Shown here one piece after another: positions 54,400 through 61,934 of a DNA stretch of 64,000 bases. Under the pieces are notes generated by a model. It ran no database searches. It was not told the origin of the DNA and worked only from the letters and a program-made list of their open reading frames with translations. The DNA is from Chryseobacterium sp. OSA05B (GTDB lineage Bacteria; Bacteroidota; Bacteroidia; Flavobacteriales; Weeksellaceae): assembly GCF_019970065.1 (NCBI RefSeq), contig NZ_JAHXYH010000002.1, positions 744,001 to 808,000 on the forward strand, in the 5' to 3' direction. Position 1 is the stretch's first letter, and the number at the start of each line of letters is the position of its first letter. A program made the translations under genes and the position numbers.

Positions 54400-54505
54400 T
54401 AGATTTTAGATATCAGACACAAGAAATGTGTTCACTCATCCTTTATCTCGCATCTCCAGTCTAAAATCTTCAGTCTAAAATCTGACGTCTGAAATCTGAC
54501 ATCTA
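54400..54505. repeat. MITE-like element filling the gap between two convergent genes
   Basis: About 106 bases with imperfect 19-bp terminal inverted repeats (54400-54418 and 54487-54505; about 16 of 19 match) and internal short repeats of CAGTCTAAAATCT and TCTGACATCT type. The last three bases on the plus strand (54503-54505, CTA) are the TAG stop codon of ccoG. Confidence 0.68.
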
Positions 54506-55945
54506 TAACAAAAGCTTAAACGGTCCCTCAAACGTTGTCTCAAACGAATCCAGCATTTCTCCCTTTTCATCAAACACACCGATAACCATATTCTGTTTGG
54601 AGAACTTAATATCTTCTTCCGGGAAGGTAATGTTGATATTCCCTTTCAGAATTTCATCACCTTTCAGAATGATCTTTTCAGAACCGAAATACGTGATCTC
54701 TGCATGGGCCGGAGTCATTACTTTGATGGTTAGGATTTTTTTCTCGTTGGATTTGTTTAAAAGGGTATAAATAAAAGTATTGGTGATTTTTCCGTTTTTA
54801 ATAAAGAAAGTAGAACCTGCCGGCTTGATGAATTTTGCCTCCATAGATCCGCGGTCATACATTAAGAAGCCTAAAAATCCTATTAACAGGGCTAAAAATA
54901 CCGTCGTAGCTTTCATTCTTGACGTGAATTTGAAGCTGTCCTGATTTTCAATTTCTGCTTCTGTCGCATAGCGGACCAGTCCTCTTGGAAGTCCTACTTT
55001 GTCCATTACCTCATCGCAGGCGTCTATACAGGCTGTACAGTTGACGCATTCCAGCTGCTGTCCGTTTCTGATGTCGATACCGGTAGGGCAGACTACAACA
55101 CACTGATGACAGTCGATGCAGTCTCCTTTTCCTGCTGCTTTACGGTCTTCATTATTTCTCCATTTTGAACGGCCTTCTCCTCTTTTGAAATCATAATATA
55201 CGTTGATGGTCTGTTTGTCGATCAGTACACCCTGAAGTCTTCCGTATGGGCACACCAGCGTGCAAACCTGTTCGCGGAGCCATGCAAAAACAAAATAGAA
55301 TGTCATGGTAAAAAATATCATGGCAATGAATTTAAGGGGATGCTCCTGCGGCCCATCATTCATAATGCGGAACAACTCCTCGTATCCTACGATGTACATG
55401 AACATAACGTGAGCTATAAGCAATGAAATGAATGCAAAAACAGACCATTTCAGAAGTCTTTTCCTGATTTTTTCAGCATTCCATTCCTGTCTGTCCAGCT
55501 TCATCTGCTTATTTCTGTCACCTTCGATCAGGTATTCAATTTTCCGGAATACCATCTCCATAAAAAGGGTCTGAGGACATAGCCACCCACAGAATATCCT
55601 TCCAAAAACTACGGTGAAAAGCATTACGAAGATCACGGAAGTTACCGCTCCAAGCGCCAGGATAAAAAAATCCTGAAGGTAGAAAGGCTGACCCAGAATG
55701 AAAAACCTCCTGTCGATCACATTGATCAGAAGAAAAGGATTGCCATTGATCTTTACAAACGGAAGCCCGAAAAATATAACGAGCATGACATAACTTGCGT
55801 AATTCCTGTAGTTGGTATATTTTCCTTTTGGTTTTCGTGGAAAGACCCATTTTCTTTTTCCCGTTTCGTCCATGGTTCCCACCGAGTTTCTGAACGTATC
55901 GTTTTCTATTTCTACAAATTGGCTCTTGCCTGATTCTGCACTCAT
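54503..55945 (-). CDS. ccoG: Cytochrome c oxidase accessory protein CcoG
   Basis: 480 residues. Several membrane helices are present (about 50-68, 95-118, 168-188, 205-222 and one near 340-360). The cytoplasmic CPxxC-type motifs are GWLCP and CTLVCPYG, and two 4Fe-4S ferredoxin-type cysteine clusters are C276/C279/C282/C286 and C300/C303/C306/C310. The C-terminal domain is Ig-like. In other bacteria CcoG (RdxA/FixG) reduces copper(II) for assembly of the cbb3-type oxidase. No ccoNOP genes are in the window. Its stop codon lies inside the repeat element at 54400-54505. Confidence 0.95.
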   Translation of the reverse strand: MSAESGKSQFVEIENDTFRNSVGTMDETGKRKWVFPRKPKGKYTNYRNYASYVMLVIFFGLPFVKINGNPFLLINVIDRRFFILGQPFYLQDFFILALGAVTSVIFVMLFTVVFGRIFCGWLCPQTLFMEMVFRKIEYLIEGDRNKQMKLDRQEWNAEKIRKRLLKWSVFAFISLLIAHVMFMYIVGYEELFRIMNDGPQEHPLKFIAMIFFTMTFYFVFAWLREQVCTLVCPYGRLQGVLIDKQTINVYYDFKRGEGRSKWRNNEDRKAAGKGDCIDCHQCVVVCPTGIDIRNGQQLECVNCTACIDACDEVMDKVGLPRGLVRYATEAEIENQDSFKFTSRMKATTVFLALLIGFLGFLMYDRGSMEAKFIKPAGSTFFIKNGKITNTFIYTLLNKSNEKKILTIKVMTPAHAEITYFGSEKIILKGDEILKGNINITFPEEDIKFSKQNMVIGVFDEKGEMLDSFETTFEGPFKLLL

Positions 55946-56297
55946 TGCGGTACTTTTGTTAAGTTAAAAAAGTATTAAGGTGATATTAGAGGCCTGATCA
56001 AGCCGTTTTTTCAGTCAGTTTTACAAAGGAAAAAGAAGTGTTGATCTTACCATGGCAAAGGTCCGGATAAAACTGTTTTTTAACTAACACCATCTGCTTC
56101 CAAAATAGGACAATTAGGACATTGTATTTTGTTATAGAGATAATTGCTTCCAAAATTGTTATCTATTTAGAAGTTGCTGAAATACAGTATTTTCAATGTT
56201 TTTTTTCTTAGTTTAGCATGCCCGAGGAAAGAGAGATTTATATTTTAATTTTTATACATCTTTTCCACTTTGACAGGTTTTAATAAAAAAGCTATCC
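55946..56297. other. Divergent intergenic region with a 12-bp direct repeat
   Basis: 352 bases between ccoG and the broken peptidase gene. TGCTTCCAAAAT occurs at 56095-56106 and 56145-56156, exactly 50 bases apart. No FNR-type palindrome (TTGATnnnnATCAA) is evident. I see no gene or RNA. Confidence 0.5.
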
Positions 56298-57696
56298 GTG
56301 AAAAATAAAATTTCTATTCTATGCCTTCTGTTGATCATTTTTTCATCATTATCGGCCCAGATTCCAAATAAACTAACGCTTAATGAGAAAATCTATGGGT
56401 TATCTAAATTCTAGAGCGAATACAATTTTGTCTATCTGTACAAAACGGACCAGCCAAAATGGGATAAGGCTTCTAGGGAAGCTATTGTAAACATCCAAAA
56501 AACGGAAAACGATAATCAGTATTACAAAGAGCTCCAAAAATTATGTGCTGTTTTAAAAGACGGACATACACAGGTTTATTTTCCCGAGGATATCCAGAAT
56601 CAGATTATGGTGTCTATGTTTGGAGAATACAGGCTTTTCCTGATGAATGTACAGGGAAGTGTGCATATCATCGGCACCAATAAAAGCAAAGAAAAAGAGA
56701 TTCCCTTAGGAATTGAGATCATAAAAGTGAACGGGCTGTCTACCCCTGAATACGAGGATAAATTCGTCAAACCTTATATTTCGTCTTCTACTGTGAGCTA
56801 TCTCAATTTTAAAGCAGGTACGAATCTATTGGAAGGGGTCAATGGAGATACTTATGACATCGAAATCAAAACTCCCAAAGGGGAAATCAAAAAGCTGCAT
56901 CTTACCCATTCAAAAACAGCGGAAACTGCTGTGAATCCCGAAGCCTTGCACAATCAGGCGCTTTTTGAGTTCAAATGGCTGAAGAATGATATGGCATATG
57001 TAAAGATCAGTAGCTTTGAGAATTTCTCTATTGTAAAAGACTTCGAATCCAAGTTGCCTGAACTTAAGAATGCAAAAGCAATTATTTTAGATATCAGAAA
57101 TAACGGCGGCGGCAGTTCAAAAAATTCAAAAAATATTGCGAAATATTTTGTCAAAGGAGATACCATTTACGGGGCACAGCCGGAAGATCATTCCGACAGA
57201 AAGAGCCCTTGGTTCCTTTCTCACGCCAAAAGATACGATCAGTGGAAGATCTGAGTGGGGTCTTTCCAAACAGGAGACGACTGATTTGTTTAAAGCCTAT
57301 CTGGGAAGCAAGTTTCATGAATTTGAGTACAAACCTCAGATTGTAGAGCCTGTAGAAAAGCTGAGCGTTCCTACCGTTGTGCTGACAAGTGTTTTAACGG
57401 CTTCAGCTGCAGAAGACTTTTTGATTTATCTATACAATCAAAAAAATATAACCAGAGTGGGCGGTTATTCCAATGGAAGTACCGGCCAGCCTCTTCAGAT
57501 AGAATTGCCGGGAAATGGCTCTGCGATCATATGTACCAAAAAAGTTACCCTGCCGGATGGTGAAGAATTTATAGGAGTCGGAATTAAGCCGCATATTTTT
57601 GTAGAAAGAAACCTGAACGATACCTTATATCCTCTGAAATTTGATTCTCAGCTTGAAGCGGGAATTAACCATTTAAAGGCAAAGGTGAAAAAGTAG
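56298..57696 (+). pseudogene. S41-family (C-terminal processing) peptidase, disrupted
   Basis: The frame starts at a GTG (56298) with a clear signal peptide (LLLIIFSSLSAQ). An in-frame TAG interrupts it at codon 39 (56412-56414), at a place where relatives have Trp (KF[W]SEYNFVYL), so a TGG-to-TAG change is likely. The same frame then stays open from 56415 to 57254 and includes a PDZ-like part and LDIRNNGGGSSKNS. At about 57165-57195 homology shifts to the +1 frame (GHSRKIIPTERALGSFL ... VLTSVLTASAAEDF ... GSTGQPLQIELPG), which runs to 57696 and contains the region of the catalytic Ser (SAAEDF). With both a nonsense codon and a frameshift the product is probably not made as one protein. Confidence 0.82.
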
Positions 57697-57741
57697 GGTT
57701 ATTTTTACCGCCTGACAAAGGATATTTTATTGTACAAATTG

Positions 57742-57749
57742 TAAATTTG
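57742..57749 (+). promoter_or_regulatory. Predicted -7 promoter element
   Basis: TAAATTTG, an exact TAnnTTTG match, 19 bases before the ATG at 57769. Confidence 0.4.
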
Positions 57750-57768
57750 AAGGCTCTAAAAAAGAAGA

Positions 57769-58662
57769 ATGAAAAATATATGCAGAATAAGCATGATTGG
57801 TTTGGTTTTCGCATTGTTAAGCTGTCAATCAGTAAATTACAACAACATGTTTTATGAAGATGTACAGCCGGAGAAGGTTTCGGATCAATTTAGTTTTACA
57901 GAAGGACCGTCTTCGGATCAACATGGAAATGTTTATTTCACTGACCAGCCTAATGACAAGATCTACTACTGGGACTGGAAAACCAATAAGGTTATAGAAT
58001 TTTTAGGAAAGACAGGGAGGGCCAATGGAACTCATTTCGATAAAGACGGAAATCTCATTACCTGTTCTGATGATCAGGGTGAGATCTGGAAAATTTCAAA
58101 AGATAAAAAAGTAGAAGTGATCCTGAAAGGTTTTGAAGGGAAGAGACTGAACGGGCCCAATGATGTCTGGAATGATTCATCCGGCGGAATGTATTTTACA
58201 GATCCTCTGTATAAAAGGGATTACTGGATCAATTTTAAACAGGAAATAGCCCATAAAAGTCTTTATTACAGAACAAAAGACGGAAAGACGATTAAGCTGG
58301 AAACCTTTGTGCAGCCGAACGGAATCGTGGGAAGTGAGATATTTAAAAAGTTATATATTTCAGATATTGATGCAGGAAAAACATATGTGTATGATATCCT
58401 TGGAGAAGGAAAATTGTCCGAAAGAAAACTGTTCTGCGAGATGGGTTCAGACGGTATGACTCTGGATAAGCATGGTAATCTCTATTTAACAGGAAAAGGA
58501 GTGCATATCTTTAACCGTCACGGAAAGAAACTTTACCATATTCCCATCGCAGAAGAATGGACATCCAACGTCACTTTTGGAGGACAGAACAATGATATTT
58601 TATTTATTACCGCTTCAAAATCTGTCTATACTTTACCCACTAAAGTGAGAGGAACACGATAA
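57769..58662 (+). CDS. SMP-30/gluconolactonase-like lipoprotein
   Basis: 297 residues. The lipobox is LLSC (Cys19; ALLSCQSVNYNN). A six-bladed propeller of the SMP-30/LRE type follows: FTEGPSSDQHGNVYFTDQPNDKI, GRANGTHFDKDGNLITC, GKRLNGPNDVWNDSSGGMYFTDP, VQPNGIVGS and GSDGMTLDKHGNLYLT. Metal-ligand positions of the family (Glu in TEGP, Asn in NGPND, Asp in SDGM) are kept, which favours an active lactonase-type enzyme. As a lipoprotein it would act in the periplasm or on the outer membrane. Substrate unknown. Confidence 0.9.
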   Translation: MKNICRISMIGLVFALLSCQSVNYNNMFYEDVQPEKVSDQFSFTEGPSSDQHGNVYFTDQPNDKIYYWDWKTNKVIEFLGKTGRANGTHFDKDGNLITCSDDQGEIWKISKDKKVEVILKGFEGKRLNGPNDVWNDSSGGMYFTDPLYKRDYWINFKQEIAHKSLYYRTKDGKTIKLETFVQPNGIVGSEIFKKLYISDIDAGKTYVYDILGEGKLSERKLFCEMGSDGMTLDKHGNLYLTGKGVHIFNRHGKKLYHIPIAEEWTSNVTFGGQNNDILFITASKSVYTLPTKVRGTR

Positions 58663-58698
58663 ATAATTTTTTTAATAATAAGTAGTATAACAACGAAA

Positions 58699-58723
58699 AG
58701 AGCCCGGTAGAATACCGGGCTCT
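58699..58723. terminator. Bidirectional terminator
   Basis: AGAGCCCGGTA / TACCGGGCTCT, an 11-bp perfect stem with a GAA loop between convergent genes. Confidence 0.88.
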
Positions 58724-58751
58724 CTCTTTATTTTTGATGAAATGCTCTCAA

Positions 58752-60059
58752 TTAATAAGCAACCTCCATTTTTACTTTCTTGCCTTTCAGCTTTTCGGTA
58801 CTTAATTTCTTTAAAACAAAGCCGACTTTATTTCTGGAAACCGCTACATAGGAAGTGGTGTCTTTCACTTCAATGATCCCGATATCTTCTTTCTGCAGTT
58901 CTCCTTTTTTGATAAGATATCCTACAATATCCACTTTATTGACTTTATCTTTTTTTCCTGCACTGATATAAATCGTCTGGAAAGGTGTTTTCTCCGGAAC
59001 TCTGTTAAAATCTTTTACACTTTCTTCCGGTGTATTGCTTTTAATGAAAGGAAAGTTTTCATCTTCAGTCATGATCAGATAGGCAAAACCTTTTGCATTC
59101 ATTCGTGCGGTACGTCCGTTTCTGTGAATGAAAGCATCTTCTTTCGGGGGAAGCTGGTAATGAACGATAGATTCCACTTCCGGGACATCCAGGCCGCGGG
59201 AAGCAAGATCTGTAGTGATCAGGATCCTTGCAGAATCGTTTCTGAATTTCAGAAGGGCACGTTCTCTCTCGTCCTGCTCCATACCGCCATGGAAAGTCTC
59301 CCTGTCGATTCCTTTTTCAGCCAGAAGATCAGAAATACGGTCTACAGCCTCACGGTGATTACAGAAAATTAATGTTCTTTTATTGCCGATTTTACAGATT
59401 AAATTAAACAGCGTATCCAGTTTCTCTTCAGAAATAGTCATCACTTTTCTCAACTGAATATCCGGTTTTACCTCGCTTAATTTTAGAAAATCAATGATCT
59501 TTTCATTATTTAAACCTGTAAACGCCGGAATTTCATCCATTGCCGTTGCTGAGGTTAAAATTCTTTGGGAAAGACCTCTCAGTGAACCTGAGATGTATTC
59601 CATGTCTTCATGAAAACCCAGTTCCAAAGCCTTGTCAAACTCATCTAAAACCAAAGTTTTAATCGTCTTAGGATCAAAATTGTTATTTCTTAAGTGATAA
59701 GTAACTCTTCCCGGGGTTCCGATTAAAACTGCCGGTGCCTCAATTAAATTATTGACCTCAATTTTTTTATCATGACCACCATAACACACCGAAACTTTAA
59801 AATCTGTTCCCATGGATTTGAAAACCTGCTCAATCTGCAACGCCAGTTCCCTTGCCGGAACCAGAATCAGCGCCTGAATTCCCTGAACATCTTTTTTAAG
59901 GTTTCGAAGAACCGGAAATAAAAATGCCAGCGTTTTTCCTGAACCTGTAGGAGATAGCAAAACAACATCCGTATTGTTTTCAGTAGTCTTATATGTAGAT
60001 TTCTGCATCTGATTCATATCCTGAATCTGCAGTTTTTGATAAATTGATTCTAATTCCAT
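58752..60059 (-). CDS. dbpA: DbpA-type DEAD-box RNA helicase with a DEFD box
   Basis: 435 residues. Helicase motifs: SPTGSGKT (36-43, motif I), PARELA (Ia), TPGR (Ib), SAT (III), and ASRGLDVPEV / HRNGRTARM in the second RecA domain. Motif II reads DEFD (139-142) instead of DEAD. The C-terminal about 75 residues (TIYISAGKKDKVNKVDIVGYL ... SYVAVSRNKVGFVLKKL) are the DbpA RNA-binding domain, which in E. coli targets hairpin 92 of 23S rRNA during 50S assembly. The Q-motif-like N-terminus is short. It is expressed alone; microrepeats lie just upstream. Confidence 0.9.
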   Translation of the reverse strand: MELESIYQKLQIQDMNQMQKSTYKTTENNTDVVLLSPTGSGKTLAFLFPVLRNLKKDVQGIQALILVPARELALQIEQVFKSMGTDFKVSVCYGGHDKKIEVNNLIEAPAVLIGTPGRVTYHLRNNNFDPKTIKTLVLDEFDKALELGFHEDMEYISGSLRGLSQRILTSATAMDEIPAFTGLNNEKIIDFLKLSEVKPDIQLRKVMTISEEKLDTLFNLICKIGNKRTLIFCNHREAVDRISDLLAEKGIDRETFHGGMEQDERERALLKFRNDSARILITTDLASRGLDVPEVESIVHYQLPPKEDAFIHRNGRTARMNAKGFAYLIMTEDENFPFIKSNTPEESVKDFNRVPEKTPFQTIYISAGKKDKVNKVDIVGYLIKKGELQKEDIGIIEVKDTTSYVAVSRNKVGFVLKKLSTEKLKGKKVKMEVAY

Positions 60060-60389
60060 TTTGCAAAGGTAGTAAATTTCGAGAGCAAGTTTGGAGTGGG
60101 GGAGTTTGAGGGTTTTAGAGTGGGAGCGTTTCAGAGTTACGGGTTTGAGAGTTTTTAGAGTAAATAAGATTGAAAGAAGTTTGTCAGTGGCTATTTTTTT
60201 TAGTTGCTGGTTGTCAGTTTCTGGTTCGTAGTAATTAAGCCTATGGATAGTTGCCTTATGCTTGATATCTATTATCTGGAATCCGGAATCCGGAATCTTT
60301 TTTTAGCTCTTGACTAAAATCAGAAGACCATAATTTCAACCTTCGGCACAGTCCCTAATCCCTAAAACCTGCCACCTAATATCTGCCAT
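60060..60389. other. Repeat-rich intergenic region
   Basis: 330 bases made almost entirely of degenerate microrepeats: GAGTTTTAGAG-type near the helicase, then TTAGTTGCTGGTTGTCAG-type (about 60195-60226), GGAATCCGGAATCC near 60280, and the interspersed repeat at 60302-60392. No gene or RNA seen. Confidence 0.6.
60080..60160. repeat. Degenerate GAGTTTTAGAG-type microrepeat
   Basis: Same style as 27800-27860, again just upstream of a minus-strand gene. Confidence 0.5.
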
Positions 60390-60392
60390 CTA
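60302..60392 (-). repeat. Interspersed repeat, copy B
   Basis: Reverse-complement partner of 48410-48490. Its right end (60390-60392) is the TAG stop codon of the minus-strand gene at 60390-61655. Its first 33 minus-strand bases also resemble the start of the 54400-54505 element (about 24 of 33). Confidence 0.75.
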
Positions 60393-61655
60393 TTTTAACC
60401 TACTCAACATCTCTTTCCCCCTCAATAAAGTTACAGGATAAGCTTCCTCCGGATTTGAAATGGATTTTTGATAAAATTCTTTGGCAATAACGGTGTTTCC
60501 CTGGGTGAAATTGATGAAGCCAGACATTTCGTACATGAAATTGCGGAGCTTGAGGTCTTTTTCTTCCTTGGTGGAGAGGTACTTTAGAAGCTTTTCCGCG
60601 GAAGTAAGGCGGGCATCTTTATAAGGTTTGATATCGTATCCGTTAGGTTTGCTGAACCAGTAATCCCACATGGCACCGTTATTGTGCTCGTTCCATGAAT
60701 ATTTAATCAGTTGCAAAGCCACTTCGAGAAGGGCTGGGTTCAGGTTTTTATTTTTCGGATCTGATTTTTCACTTTCTGCTATATAACGGCCGATGGTGAT
60801 GTCTGCGCCTTTCTCCAGTATTTCCTGGAAAATAGATTCTTTAAGGTATAAAGAATGGTTTTTAGAGAAATTTTCATAAGCAAATGATGAAGGAAAATGA
60901 TCTGCCAGGTTTTCTATACGGTAACCTTTTGTGAGTTCAGATTTTAAATCAATCTTATAAACGGTATTGTAATCGTGAAAAAGGTAGACGTAGATGATTC
61001 CTTTTTTGAGATCGCAGATGGTAGAATATAAAGTGTTCAGTTCTCCCTCCTGATGGGTCTTATCTAAAATGGTCTTCAAAAACCCGATATTGTTCTCCTT
61101 GGAAGCGGCAAGCATTTCATTGGCGATGTCCGGTCTTCTGCAAGACAGTTTTCCATTGATCATATTGCAGTTGGAATTCACCTGAAAGTCGCCGGTCTTT
61201 TCTATGATTTTTCCGGGAGTGATGACGACAGAATTTCCTTCTTTATCTGCCAGTAGAACTTTGGCAGAGATGGCGTAGTCGTATTTTTTTAAATACACCA
61301 TGGCTTCTTTTACGGTTTTGCATTTTCCTAATATTTCCCACATCAGATCTCCCTGGTAAGGATTTTTCAGATTCAGTTTACTCAGGTCGTAATTGGCCGC
61401 TGCAAAATCATAGAACAAACCGTATTCATTCATCGCGGCAGCGGTTTGCATATCGGGAGCTCCGAAGCTGATGGATCCATAGCGGTCTTTCGTCGCAGGA
61501 TTATACCAGATTCTTGTAAAAGGAGTCATATCATCTTCATTAGCCGCAGCGAATGTTTCTCCTCCTCTCGAACAGGAAAATATAGTACAGGCTTTTACCG
61601 TATTCATACTGGACGAAAGTATGCTGATGACAAACAGGAGAAATATTTTTTGCAT
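60390..61655 (-). CDS. Exported Ntn-hydrolase-like protein (choloylglycine-hydrolase / acylase type)
   Basis: 421 residues from the ATG at 61655 (MQKIFLLFVISIL); an upstream in-frame ATG at 61715 would add 20 polar residues. The signal peptide ends VKA, so cleavage would expose Cys23 as the new N-terminus (CTIFSCSRGGETFAAANEDD). A free N-terminal Cys followed by an NxDD-type segment is the layout of Ntn hydrolases acting on linear amides, such as penicillin V acylases and bile-salt hydrolases. Further family-like stretches are AMNEYGLFYDFAA and NSNCNM. The C-terminal about 120 residues are helical and not part of the core fold. Alternatively the Cys could be a weak lipobox. Substrate unknown. 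Confidence 0.75.
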   Translation of the reverse strand: MQKIFLLFVISILSSSMNTVKACTIFSCSRGGETFAAANEDDMTPFTRIWYNPATKDRYGSISFGAPDMQTAAAMNEYGLFYDFAAANYDLSKLNLKNPYQGDLMWEILGKCKTVKEAMVYLKKYDYAISAKVLLADKEGNSVVITPGKIIEKTGDFQVNSNCNMINGKLSCRRPDIANEMLAASKENNIGFLKTILDKTHQEGELNTLYSTICDLKKGIIYVYLFHDYNTVYKIDLKSELTKGYRIENLADHFPSSFAYENFSKNHSLYLKESIFQEILEKGADITIGRYIAESEKSDPKNKNLNPALLEVALQLIKYSWNEHNNGAMWDYWFSKPNGYDIKPYKDARLTSAEKLLKYLSTKEEKDLKLRNFMYEMSGFINFTQGNTVIAKEFYQKSISNPEEAYPVTLLRGKEMLSRLK

Positions 61656-61782
61656 AGGTTGTTTATTTGTTAATGGTTTTGAAGGATGCTGGGTGTTTCT
61701 ATTAAAACATTTCACGAAATGAATGTATTACATGAAGGTTGAGTTTCTCCTTGATTTCTAATAAGAAAGAGCGAGAAATCCA

Positions 61783-61813
61783 TTGTTAATATAAAATAAA
61801 ATTCATATCTTTG
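61783..61813 (+). promoter_or_regulatory. Predicted rpsA promoter
   Basis: TTG (61783-61785), exactly 20 bases, TATCTTTG (61806-61813), a full consensus match. It predicts a leader of roughly 115 bases before the rpsA ATG. Confidence 0.65.
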
Positions 61814-61934
61814 CACCCACTTTTGTGTGAAAGGTTTGAAAAGGTAAAATATTAAAAATTAATTACTTCCGTATTTTTTAGATCCACATTTATTCAGACC
61901 ACTAAAAAAGAAGGAATACAAATTTTATTAGAAA

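Noticed and set aside
55946..56297. FNR/CRP-type operator upstream of ccoG
   Set aside because: Only a half-site-like TTGAT is visible; no convincing palindrome.
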